NCBI GenBank assembly: GCA_025056565.1
Contig: JANWWA010000007.1
Span: forward strand, 62,001 to 126,000
Length of the DNA stretch: 64,000 nucleotides
Reading direction: 5' to 3'
From: Chloroherpetonaceae bacterium
GTDB lineage: Bacteria; Bacteroidota; Chlorobiia; Chlorobiales; Thermochlorobacteraceae
Position 1 is the first letter of the stretch; every line of letters starts with the position of its first letter. A program made the position numbers and the translations under genes. Positions 37,035-45,331 of the stretch are shown here, in pieces. A model generated the notes under the pieces. That model ran no database searches. It was given only the letters and a program-made list of their open reading frames with translations, and was not told the DNA's origin.

Positions 37035-38750
37035 CTAATACCGCCAGCTTTTAAGGTCAGCACCGGGCGGCGCAGTCTTTTCGATGCGCTCGAGAATTTT
37101 TTGCACATACATCGTATGATAGCGCAGGCGCGTAATATAGTTCGGGAGTGTGGGGTCACCATTCCAACAATGCTCGAAGCGGTCGCCGTATTTTACTTCA
37201 GCTTCGGCTTTTGGATTGTCTAAACTCTTTAGCGTCTCCTCCATCAGATACACAGCGTTGTTAAGGTAGTAGTTGTCCATATCGCCACAGTAAATGTGAA
37301 TCTTGCCTTTAAGCTTATGACCGATTTTGGGCCAGTCACGCTTAATGATATGCTGCAAGTCGTAGTGCTCTCGCCAGTATTCAGCAACGGAATGATCTAT
37401 CTCGCCAGTGAGCTTATTCCAGATGCGCTTCGGGTAGCCATCTTCACCTGGAGGAGAAAAGACAGCTTCCCAGATGTCCCACTGGTCACCAGAGCGTGAC
37501 TTTGTGCCTAAGACCAGTTCTTTGATGTTCATATCTTCAAGCAGCGCGCTAATGTGCCCCAAGTAATCTCGTTTGCCTGGGCGGGGTGTGCGCCGAAAAG
37601 GGCCTTCTTGATAGTAAGCATTTTTGTCCTTGTAGATATTGACCACAGTATAAGCGCGAAAATCAACAGGGTCAGGGCATGCGGCAAAGCAGCCGTTGTA
37701 TTCATCAGGATAGAAGATTTGTGCAGCCAGTGCTTCCCAGCCGCCTGTAGAGCCGCCGTAAAGAAAGCGTGCCCAGCCTTCGCCGATACCACGAAATTGC
37801 TTTTCGATGTAGGGAATAAGCTCGTAGGTAATGGCGTCGCCATATGGGCCTAAGTTGGCGGAGTTAACGGCGTAGGAATCATCATAGTAAGGGTTCGGAT
37901 GCTGAATTTCGACGATAAGAAAGCGCGGAAAATTTTTGCTGGTCCAAATCTTGTAAAAATTATAGGCTTCCTCAGCTTGAATTTTCTTGTAGCCATAGAT
38001 TTTGAAGCGCTCGTTGTAGTCGCTGGTGTCCATATCGGCGGGGGGCGGTGTCTCGCTAAAGCCGGAAAAATCTCGTGAAAAATGTCCGTGAAAGATGCAA
38101 AGCGGGTAGCGTGCTTCAGGATGTTCATCAAAACCTTCTGGCAGGAGCACATGAGCGCCCAAATACATCGGGCGACCCCAGAATTCAGTAAGTAGCTTGC
38201 TTTGAATTTTAATGTGCTTGATATATTTGGTGTCCTTCGGCTCAGGAATCGGTGGATTTTTCTTGGTGAGCTGGATACGGAGCACCGCGTTTTTCTTAGG
38301 GTCAATCGTCATTGTAAGCACCTCGCTAACGAGGTTGCCGGGCGCAATGCGAAAGTTTTGCCCTTCGCCGCGATCCATTGGTAGCTTGAGCACGCGTCCA
38401 TCTTTGAGCCTGAAGGTTTCGTAGCGGTGCAGCAGGGCTTGCACAAAGTATTTGCCTGCTTTAAGGTCGCGCAGACTGCGAATCGGATAGCCTAAAACAC
38501 TGGCGTCAATGAAAGCAGGTTTATCAGGCTGCCAGTTCTCAACGTCAATGCCAAAGACCTGAGCAGTCGTGAATTCATCACGGATCTGATAGCGTGGCTC
38601 GCTGGTGCTGTCAGTAGAAATCATTAAAAGCAGGCGACCGTCGAGGCTACTGGACTCGAGGCTCTTTGGGAAAGAAATTGAGAATTTGATTTGCGCCTGA
38701 AGTGATAGGCAGAAAGCACTAAGCAGAACAAGAAGTCCAGAAAATCGCAT
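37035..38750 (-). CDS. Secreted esterase-like alpha/beta hydrolase
   Basis: 571 residues. A signal peptide (about 1-20, ending LQAQ) precedes a beta-rich N-terminal region (about 22-190), then an alpha/beta-hydrolase domain of the esterase (enterochelin-esterase-like) type: YLGAHVLLPEGFDEHPEARYPLCIFHGH, and the nucleophile elbow GGSTGGWEALA with Ser about residue 320. HPNPYYDDSYAVNSANLGPYGDAI forms the middle. A His near the end in FEHCWNGD may be catalytic. The substrate is unknown. It is a single gene, divergent from lpxK by 100 bp. Confidence 0.75.
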   Translation of the reverse strand: MRFSGLLVLLSAFCLSLQAQIKFSISFPKSLESSSLDGRLLLMISTDSTSEPRYQIRDEFTTAQVFGIDVENWQPDKPAFIDASVLGYPIRSLRDLKAGKYFVQALLHRYETFRLKDGRVLKLPMDRGEGQNFRIAPGNLVSEVLTMTIDPKKNAVLRIQLTKKNPPIPEPKDTKYIKHIKIQSKLLTEFWGRPMYLGAHVLLPEGFDEHPEARYPLCIFHGHFSRDFSGFSETPPPADMDTSDYNERFKIYGYKKIQAEEAYNFYKIWTSKNFPRFLIVEIQHPNPYYDDSYAVNSANLGPYGDAITYELIPYIEKQFRGIGEGWARFLYGGSTGGWEALAAQIFYPDEYNGCFAACPDPVDFRAYTVVNIYKDKNAYYQEGPFRRTPRPGKRDYLGHISALLEDMNIKELVLGTKSRSGDQWDIWEAVFSPPGEDGYPKRIWNKLTGEIDHSVAEYWREHYDLQHIIKRDWPKIGHKLKGKIHIYCGDMDNYYLNNAVYLMEETLKSLDNPKAEAEVKYGDRFEHCWNGDPTLPNYITRLRYHTMYVQKILERIEKTAPPGADLKSWRY

Positions 38751-38850
38751 CTTGGTGTTGCGGTTTTGCGAAGTGAGTACGTTAAAAATGCTACGGTTAT
38801 TTGTAGCAGCAAGTTCGTTGTCGGAATTTAGTTAAAACCATCGGAATCAC

Positions 38851-39924
38851 TTGCGCTTTTTTCTCTACATTGCTGCGTGGCTATATGGCTTAACAGTCAG
38901 CGTACGGAATTGGCTCTTCGACAGAGGCATACTGTGCGCTGCGCCGTCTGCAATCCCTGTTATCTCCGTAGGCAATCTCACGGTAGGTGGAGTGGGCAAA
39001 ACGCCCACAGTGGATTGGATTGTCAAATTCTACCAGCGTGAAGGCAAGCGCGTGGCAGTAGTGTCACGCGGCTACAAGCGCAAGACTAAAGGCGTGGTCT
39101 TGGTCGGTGATGGGGAACTGGTGCGCGTCAGTGCCGATGAAGCGGGTGATGAACCCTTGATGCTGGCACGTCGAAATCCGACGGCAATTGTCGTGGTAGC
39201 CGAAAAGCGTCTCGAGGCTATAAAGTTTATTGAGCAGCACTTCCAAAATCGCTTGCCAGATGTCGTCGTGCTGGATGATGGGTTTCAGCATCGGTGGCTA
39301 CGGCGCACGCTCGATATAGTCGTGATTCACGCTGAGCAGAATGTGTTTAAGGACTCGCTCCTGCCACTGGGCAGATTGCGTGAGCCGACACAAAGCCTTG
39401 CACGTGCACAGCTCATCTTGCTCTCGAAGGTAACGAAGTATCTTGACCTGCAGCCTTTGCTCAAAGGATTAGAGCCATTTCAAAAGCCGATTGTGCATTC
39501 CAGCGTAAAAATCGTGGGATTGCGCAGTTTCTTTTCATCTGAACTAGTGCCACTGGGCACGCAGCCTTTTCTTTACACTTGGGCATTTGCGTTTTCAGGT
39601 ATCGGCGACCCCAAAAACTTTATGGAAACTTTGCAGTATGCGGGACTGATTGTGGAACACGCTAAGCACTTCCCTGACCATCACGACTACACTGAAGCTG
39701 ATATTGACTTTATTCTGAGCGAGACAGTGCGACACGGCTCCAACATTATCGTTACAACGGAAAAAGACTTCTATCGGCTCAAGGCGAAGGACAAACTCTT
39801 TGAGCGACTAAGGCAGGCTCCCTGTTTTTACCTTGAAATTGAGTTCGAGATGAAACAGGGCTGTGATAAATTGGAGGCACTGCTGCGGGCTGCAGCACAA
39901 GCAAAGCACATAGGAACGAATTGA
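38851..39924 (+). CDS. lpxK: Tetraacyldisaccharide 4'-kinase LpxK
   Basis: Inner-membrane kinase that phosphorylates the 4' position of the lipid A precursor. 357 residues, with an N-terminal amphipathic/membrane helix (about 1-18), then VISVGNLTVGGVGKTPTVDWI carrying the P-loop (about 36-56), AVVSRGYKRKTKGV (about 68-81), DEPLMLARR and VVLDDGFQHRWLRRTLDIVV (about 140-159), all LpxK signatures. The only plausible initiator is TTG at 38851; no in-frame ATG precedes the conserved region. It shows that the organism makes lipid A. Confidence 0.95.
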   Translation: MRFFLYIAAWLYGLTVSVRNWLFDRGILCAAPSAIPVISVGNLTVGGVGKTPTVDWIVKFYQREGKRVAVVSRGYKRKTKGVVLVGDGELVRVSADEAGDEPLMLARRNPTAIVVVAEKRLEAIKFIEQHFQNRLPDVVVLDDGFQHRWLRRTLDIVVIHAEQNVFKDSLLPLGRLREPTQSLARAQLILLSKVTKYLDLQPLLKGLEPFQKPIVHSSVKIVGLRSFFSSELVPLGTQPFLYTWAFAFSGIGDPKNFMETLQYAGLIVEHAKHFPDHHDYTEADIDFILSETVRHGSNIIVTTEKDFYRLKAKDKLFERLRQAPCFYLEIEFEMKQGCDKLEALLRAAAQAKHIGTN

Positions 39925-40361
39925 GCAAAAAAAGCAAAGTCTCGCCGCTGCTCTCCCTCGAAGAGAGAGTTTGTTGTATTCTACCACACCTCGGCCTTAA
40001 GACTTTGAAGAATGCTCTCCTTTGGTCCAGTCTTTGCGATTATTAGCGATTGACGCTCTTCTTGATTTTGAGCACGAAAACGTTTTGCATTAAATTTGCA
40101 TTCTGACAGCCGACCGACGGGTCGGTCGGCTTTACAACCTGAAACAGCGGAAGTCAGATTCGCTATTCTCCTTGATGGAAACGACATCATTAGCCTTGTT
40201 ACATCAAGCAGAAAATGCTTGCCTTGAATTCTTTTGCTGGACAAGCACGAAAGGTGCTCACCCACCGATGGAATTAGCAGTGGAGATGACGCTTTTCTGC
40301 AGCTCAAAACAGACAAACCTCTCAAACAAGGTTTTCTCAACCCATCAAACAAGAAGTCAAA
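39925..40361. other. Intergenic region between lpxK and TonB receptor gene
   Basis: 437 bp without a convincing gene. Open frames on both strands here have compositions unlike real proteins and cross the palindrome. It contains the GCCGACCGAC inverted repeat (40109-40130) and presumably the promoter of the TonB receptor/MFS pair; I could not assign -35/-10 elements confidently. Confidence 0.6.
40109..40130. promoter_or_regulatory. Operator-like GC-rich palindrome upstream of TonB receptor/MFS operon
   Basis: GCCGACCGAC (40109-40118), GG, GTCGGTCGGC (40121-40130): perfect 10-bp arms. The inner GACCGAC...GTCGGTC resembles TetR-family operators such as those containing GACC...GGTC. It is followed by only three Ts and lies 231 bp before the TonB receptor start. 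A hairpin terminator for lpxK is a weaker alternative. No regulator gene is nearby. Confidence 0.45.
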
Positions 40362-42788
40362 ATGAAGAAAGCGTATCTCATCATTTTGTTTCTTGGCGTT
40401 AGCATTTGCACATATGCGCAGACAGCCACGCTCAAAGGCAAAGTCACGACCTTCGATGGTGATGTTGCTGCTGGCGTTTCCGTGTTCATCAAGGACACGA
40501 AGATTGGAACAGTTACGAAAGCCGATGGCTCATATCGTTTGGAGAAACTTCCAGCAGGCACGCAGACCATTGTTGTCTCTGGCGTAGGCTACAAGCGCAC
40601 CGAGCGCACGGTTGAGCTTTTGCCAGATGAAGAAACCATTGCAGATTTTGTGCTTGAAGTCGAGCCTGTCAAGGCGCAAGACATCGTGGTCTATGGAGCA
40701 TCACGCCGCAGACAAAAACTTACCGAAGCACCTGCCGCTGTGACGGTTATCACTCCAACAGAGTTGGAGCGTGGTTCGAATCACGGTCAATTGGGAAAAA
40801 TCTTGGAGCATCATCAAGGCATTGATGTGGTGCAATCAGGTGCAAACGATTTTAACATCAATGCGCGCGGCTTCAACAACTCCATCAATCGTCGCGTCTT
40901 GGTCTTGATTGACGGGCGCGACCCCTCAACGCCTCTGCTAAACTTGCAAGAGTGGAACTCACTTGCCACGACCGTTTCCGATGTGCAACAAATTGAGGTC
41001 GTGCGCGGCCCAGGCTCTGCACTTTTCGGCACAAACGCCTACAACGGCGTGATTAACATCACCACCTACGCCCCGCGTGATGTGCTTGGCACACGAGCCG
41101 CCTTCACCTTCGGCGAGTGGAACACATATCGTGGCGAGTTCCGGCATGCGCAAGCCTTCGGCAACTTTGCCTTCAAAATCAACGGCGGCTTTGCAAGGAT
41201 GCGAAATATTACGCTCGTCTCGCGTGACACCACAAGGGGTGGATACTTGGAATATCCTGGACTTGACATTGACCGCCGTCCGCTCGAGGATGACTGGCTT
41301 AACACCTTCAACAACATTCTTACCATTCGCGGTGATTACGATTTCAATACCGATGAACGGCTCACGCTCGAAGGCGGCATTTCCAACAGCGGCAATGAGG
41401 TGTATGTGAACAACATTGGTCGCATTCTGATCCCTCTCGTCAACAAGCCGTTCGTTCGCCTTGCTTACAATTCGCCTCACTTGAACTTTCAATCCGTTTG
41501 GAACCGACGCTTTACGCCATTTCCGCAGCCCGTCTTGAACACGCCTGCTGCAAACTCCGCCGAAGATTCCGACGACATCACAACGGAATTGCAAGTCAAC
41601 GGTCTTTTCTTCGAGAATCGCTTGCGTGCCATTGCAGGCATCTCACATCAGTGGCAACGCATTGAGACAGCCGTTTCAGGCGCGCAGCCCCTGCTTAGTG
41701 CAAATTCGCTCACGCGCAACAACTTGCACAACACCTTCACAGGCATTTATGGACAACTTGAATACAATCTCCTCCCGAATCTTCAACTCGTAGGTGCAAC
41801 ACGCGTGGATTTTTCAACCTTGATTGAAACGAAGGTTTCACCGAAAGCTGCTATTGTGTATTCGCCGTTTGAAAACCACACATTCCGTTTCACTATCAAT
41901 CAGGCGTTTTTGCGCCCGAGTTATCCTGATTTTTATCGACGCTCGCAACTTGGCGCGCCAATTAACCTTGCTTCGACGGTGCGCGCTATCAACGATTCGT
42001 TGCGACTTCTTGGCGTGAGCGATACGCTGACATTCTCGCATCTCGATCGCTTCTCGCTTGGCAATCCGAACATTCGTCCCGAAGAGGCCTTGTCGTTTGA
42101 AATTGGTTACAGAGGCGTCATTTCGCGCTCGCTTTTCGTTACGATCGATGCATATCTGAACCGCCGGAGAAATTTCATCTCGTCGCCGCTCAGCGTCAAT
42201 GCACCGCTGGTGTTCGAGCCGTATCGCTACACGAGTGCTACGCCTGAAATCAACGCATATGTGAATCGTCGCCTGGCGGAAGGGATTCGTGCTGCAAGGA
42301 TTAATCCTGTTGAACTCGTCATTGCGGAAAATCGCCCAGTGCTCGCCCAAACAGTGGCTAATGTTGGCTTGATTGAAGAGATTGGCCTAGAAATCGGCGT
42401 AAATTATTACGTAACGGATAACCTTCTGCTTATGGCGAACTATGCGTATCTGGATGCAAAAGTTTTGGAGAATGCTGTGCCGACACAGCCGATTTTCCCG
42501 AACACGTCGCCACACCGTTTCAATGTAGGCGTGTCTTACAACGTGCCGAACAAGTTCGATGTCTCAGCAAATCTTCGCTATGTCGAGAGCTTTCCATGGC
42601 TTGCGGGTGTGCAACAAGGCTTCGTGCCTGCCTACGCCGTGCTAAACTTGAACGGCAGCTATCATGTGACACGAAATTGGCGCATCGGCTTCAATGTCTT
42701 CAACGCCCTTGACCGCCGTCATTACCAAATTTTCGGCGGAACAATTTTGCGCCGGCAAGCTACTGTTACAACGAGCGTTAACTTTTAA
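40362..42788 (+). CDS. TonB-dependent outer-membrane receptor
   Basis: 808 residues: signal peptide (about 1-20), a carboxypeptidase-regulatory-like domain (about 22-105: LKGKVTTFDGDVAAGVSVFIKDTKIGTVTKADGSYRL), a plug domain (about 120-235: APAAVTVITPTELER, NINARGFNNSINRRVLVLIDG, VEVVRGPGSALFGTNAYNGVINI), then a 22-strand barrel with alternating aromatic strands ending TVTTSVNF (terminal Phe). It imports an unidentified ligand across the outer membrane using ExbBD/TonB energy. The MFS gene starts 3 bp after its stop, so ligand uptake or export is shared. Codon choice looks slightly different from the flanks to the eye, but this is unmeasured. Confidence 0.93.
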   Translation: MKKAYLIILFLGVSICTYAQTATLKGKVTTFDGDVAAGVSVFIKDTKIGTVTKADGSYRLEKLPAGTQTIVVSGVGYKRTERTVELLPDEETIADFVLEVEPVKAQDIVVYGASRRRQKLTEAPAAVTVITPTELERGSNHGQLGKILEHHQGIDVVQSGANDFNINARGFNNSINRRVLVLIDGRDPSTPLLNLQEWNSLATTVSDVQQIEVVRGPGSALFGTNAYNGVINITTYAPRDVLGTRAAFTFGEWNTYRGEFRHAQAFGNFAFKINGGFARMRNITLVSRDTTRGGYLEYPGLDIDRRPLEDDWLNTFNNILTIRGDYDFNTDERLTLEGGISNSGNEVYVNNIGRILIPLVNKPFVRLAYNSPHLNFQSVWNRRFTPFPQPVLNTPAANSAEDSDDITTELQVNGLFFENRLRAIAGISHQWQRIETAVSGAQPLLSANSLTRNNLHNTFTGIYGQLEYNLLPNLQLVGATRVDFSTLIETKVSPKAAIVYSPFENHTFRFTINQAFLRPSYPDFYRRSQLGAPINLASTVRAINDSLRLLGVSDTLTFSHLDRFSLGNPNIRPEEALSFEIGYRGVISRSLFVTIDAYLNRRRNFISSPLSVNAPLVFEPYRYTSATPEINAYVNRRLAEGIRAARINPVELVIAENRPVLAQTVANVGLIEEIGLEIGVNYYVTDNLLLMANYAYLDAKVLENAVPTQPIFPNTSPHRFNVGVSYNVPNKFDVSANLRYVESFPWLAGVQQGFVPAYAVLNLNGSYHVTRNWRIGFNVFNALDRRHYQIFGGTILRRQATVTTSVNF

Positions 42789-42791
42789 TCG

Positions 42792-44135
42792 ATGAAACGA
42801 GAAACCAACGCCGCTGCTCTTTCAGATTCCTTGCTTGCTCGGAACGACAGAGCGGTGGCTCAGAATGAAAACGAATTCAAAACTTTCATCAGATTCGCAA
42901 TGCGTCCGCTCCTTTTGTCGCTTTCAGCGGTTTACTTGACCTATATGCTGGACTATCTGATAATGCCCGCTTTGACGCAAGCATTTGTGAAGGCATTTGA
43001 TTCTTCGGCAAGAGAATTAGGCGCATTGGTCTCATCTTATAGTTTGAGCGCAAGCGTGTTTGGACTGCTGGGCGCAATGTTTCTGGATCGATTTAATCGC
43101 AAGGTGGCGTTGCTTGTGCTTTACGGCGGGTTTGTGTTCTCGCTTCTCTTGTGCGCTCTTGCGCCGTCAGCGACGTATCTGATTGTGGCGCGAGCGATTG
43201 CAGGCGCATTTGGCGGTTTGATGGTGGCGACGATTTTTTCCATCATCGGCGACCACATTGCACCTGAACATCAAGGCGTCGCTTTCGGAACGGTGTTAAG
43301 TTCGTTTGCAATTGCAGCGCTGGTTGGCGTTCCGTTAGGACTGCTTCTTGCGGAGCGATTCGGTTGGAACACGACTTTCTTTCTCAATGTGCTTTTGAGT
43401 TTTCTTGTTTGGGTCTGGCTTTTGATTCAATTGCCACCGATGAACGCACATCTTTCGCAGAACAGTTCGAGACGAGCGTTTTCGCAAGCGGTCGCCATTC
43501 TCTCGTCGCGAAGCAACCTTGCGGCGTTTCTCGTCAGCGCGCTCATTGCTATGGCAAGTTACGCCGTGATTCCGTTCATCAATCCATTTCTTGCTGCCAA
43601 TCGCGGACTTTCGGACTCGGAGATTCGTTGGCTTTACACAGCAGGCGGCGTAGCAACGCTTTTTGTGTCGTATCCCACAGGTTGGCTTTCAGATCGCTTT
43701 GGCAGGTTTCGGCTTTTCGTTGCCATCAGTTTCACGCTTGTTCCGCTGACGCTTCTGTTTGCGACCATGCCGACAAGCTCTTATGCGCTCATTGCGTTGA
43801 TTTTTGTTCTTTTTATGTCGCTCTCACGGGCGCGGCGCATTCCTGCACTCGCATTGATTACGTCGAGCGTTTCGCCAGAAGTTCGCGCGGGATTTATGAG
43901 CGTCAATGCAGCATTTGAGCAGTTTTTTTCGGGTGTGTCCGCCTCCGTTGCAAGTTTGCTCGTGATGCGATTGCCGTCGGGAGAAATTGAAGGTTTTTTG
44001 TCGGCGGGCGTTTTGTCAGCAAGTGTTGCGTTAATAGCAGCGTTTTGTTTGCGCTTCGTCAAAGAGCCTTGCGAGGACAGCATGGCCCAAACCTTGCCGC
44101 AAAGCGTGTTGAGCAACGGAACATTTGAGGAGTGA
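42792..44135 (+). CDS. Major facilitator superfamily transporter
   Basis: 447 residues with about 12 membrane helices and a ~35-residue soluble N-terminus. Loop motifs are FGLLGAMFLDRFNRKVALLVLYGGF (motif A, about 93-117) and, after the middle loop, GWLSDRFGRFRLFVAISF (second motif A, about 298-315). It is drug/H+ antiporter- or sugar-transporter-like; substrate unknown. Only 3 bp after the TonB-receptor stop, so it is in the same operon, a pairing found for siderophore or metallophore systems among others. The gene ends in a run of Glu. Confidence 0.9.
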   Translation: MKRETNAAALSDSLLARNDRAVAQNENEFKTFIRFAMRPLLLSLSAVYLTYMLDYLIMPALTQAFVKAFDSSARELGALVSSYSLSASVFGLLGAMFLDRFNRKVALLVLYGGFVFSLLLCALAPSATYLIVARAIAGAFGGLMVATIFSIIGDHIAPEHQGVAFGTVLSSFAIAALVGVPLGLLLAERFGWNTTFFLNVLLSFLVWVWLLIQLPPMNAHLSQNSSRRAFSQAVAILSSRSNLAAFLVSALIAMASYAVIPFINPFLAANRGLSDSEIRWLYTAGGVATLFVSYPTGWLSDRFGRFRLFVAISFTLVPLTLLFATMPTSSYALIALIFVLFMSLSRARRIPALALITSSVSPEVRAGFMSVNAAFEQFFSGVSASVASLLVMRLPSGEIEGFLSAGVLSASVALIAAFCLRFVKEPCEDSMAQTLPQSVLSNGTFEE

Positions 44136-44140
44136 GGAAT

Positions 44141-44189
44141 TCAATGCTGCTATCAGATTTGCTTTGGTATTCCGTAGATACAGCATTGA
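44141..44189. repeat. Inverted repeat between convergent MFS and TPR genes
   Basis: TCAATGCTG (44141-44149) and CAGCATTGA (44181-44189) are perfect 9-bp arms with a 31-nt loop, spanning the gap between two convergent stop codons. It may be a bidirectional terminator or a fossil repeat; no T-tract supports intrinsic termination. Confidence 0.4.
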
Positions 44190-44190
44190 C

Positions 44191-44763
44191 TTATTTTGAG
44201 AGCTTGCGAAACAAAGCACCTGCAAGGTAAGTGTTTTTGTCCTTGATGCGCTCGTAGCAAAGCCGCACTGAATCACGCTCACCTAATTCGTAGTAACAGA
44301 TGCCAAGGCTGTAGTGAGCGTCCACATCCATTGAATCAATAGCGAGGGCTTTCTTGTATGCATCGCGAGCCTCTTCAAACTTCTTCATTTTGACATAAGC
44401 GTTGCCAATGTTGCGATAGGCATCGCGGCTGTTGGGCTTCAAGGCTGCAATTTTCTTAAATGCATCAACTGCATCACTGTATCGCTCAAGCTGAAAAGCC
44501 ATAATGCCAAGAAGCGAGAGCGTAGCCGTGTCGGTCGGATTCAACTCTACAGCTTTTTGGTACGCAGGAATTGCTTTGTCGTATTCACCGAGCGACGCAT
44601 ATGCAGCGCCGAGCCGTAGGAAGATTTTAGGGTTGTTTGGTGCGTATTTAACAGCTTCTTGCAAGTTTTGAATGTCCTCGCGCGCCTTTGCCTTAGGGTC
44701 GTTGCAGGCACTGGCTGCAAGCAGCATCGCAAGGGCAAAAAGCAAGGTGCAAGTCTCTTTCAT
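44191..44763 (-). CDS. TPR-repeat lipoprotein
   Basis: 190 residues. The N-terminus MKETCTLLFALAMLLAASAC is a lipoprotein signal with lipobox LAASAC (Cys20). Three or four tetratricopeptide units follow (for example PNNPKIFLRLGAAYASLGEYDKAIPAYQKAVELNP and PTDTATLSLLGIMAFQLERYSDAV...). TPR lipoproteins usually act as adaptors for protein complexes at the outer membrane; nothing more specific is seen. It follows the other TPR gene by 4 bp and both lie downstream of bchX, so they may be in the pigment operon. Confidence 0.85.
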   Translation of the reverse strand: MKETCTLLFALAMLLAASACNDPKAKAREDIQNLQEAVKYAPNNPKIFLRLGAAYASLGEYDKAIPAYQKAVELNPTDTATLSLLGIMAFQLERYSDAVDAFKKIAALKPNSRDAYRNIGNAYVKMKKFEEARDAYKKALAIDSMDVDAHYSLGICYYELGERDSVRLCYERIKDKNTYLAGALFRKLSK

Positions 44764-44767
44764 ACTC

Positions 44768-45304
44768 TTAGAGCAGTCTTGCGAGTTGTTCAGCTAAGGG
44801 ACTTTGCAAAGCTTGAAGCACGCGATATTGCTCACGCACGCCCTTCTGGTTGCCAATGCGGTAGTAAAGAAAACCTAAGGCAAGATGCACTTCCTCGTAA
44901 TCTGGCTTCAAGTCGAGCGCTGTCTCAAAAGCTTTGATGGCTTCTTCGTTTTTGCCTGCATCATCGAGCGCATTGCCTAAATAGAAGTGAATTTCTGCAG
45001 ATTGGGGGGATAGAGCTGCCGCTTTGGACAAAGCCTCCACTGCAGAAACGATTTCACCCCGCTGCAACTCCACAAGGCCTAAGCCCACCAGTGCTTCAAT
45101 GTAATTGGGATTGCAGGTTAGTGCAGCGTGGTATGCTTTAGCGGCTTCAGCAAAGCGACCGCGTAAAGCGAGCACTTCCGCCAGAGCAAAATGTGCAACT
45201 GCATTTTGTGGTTCAGCTATGCAGCGCTGTTCTAAGGCAGCCAGCTCAAATGTTTCTTTCTCCGATTCCTCGATGGCGCGACGCAATGCATCATCATACT
45301 GCAT
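44768..45304 (-). CDS. Cytoplasmic TPR-repeat protein
   Basis: 178 residues with four TPR units (about 30-165), including NAVAHFALAEVLALRGRFAEAAKAYHAAL and EIHFYLGNALDDAGKNEEAIKAFETALDLKP. No signal peptide. The N-terminus is acidic helical. It lies 27 bp downstream of bchX and 4 bp upstream of the TPR lipoprotein gene, consistent with an operon; TPR proteins could help assemble photosynthetic complexes, but that is inference. Confidence 0.85.
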   Translation of the reverse strand: MQYDDALRRAIEESEKETFELAALEQRCIAEPQNAVAHFALAEVLALRGRFAEAAKAYHAALTCNPNYIEALVGLGLVELQRGEIVSAVEALSKAAALSPQSAEIHFYLGNALDDAGKNEEAIKAFETALDLKPDYEEVHLALGFLYYRIGNQKGVREQYRVLQALQSPLAEQLARLL

Positions 45305-45331
45305 ATCGCCAAATGTTCGACAGTTGATAAA

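Noticed and set aside
39981-40402. Open frames on both strands in the gap before the TonB receptor
   Set aside because: They read through the palindrome, lack ribosome sites and have unlikely amino-acid composition.
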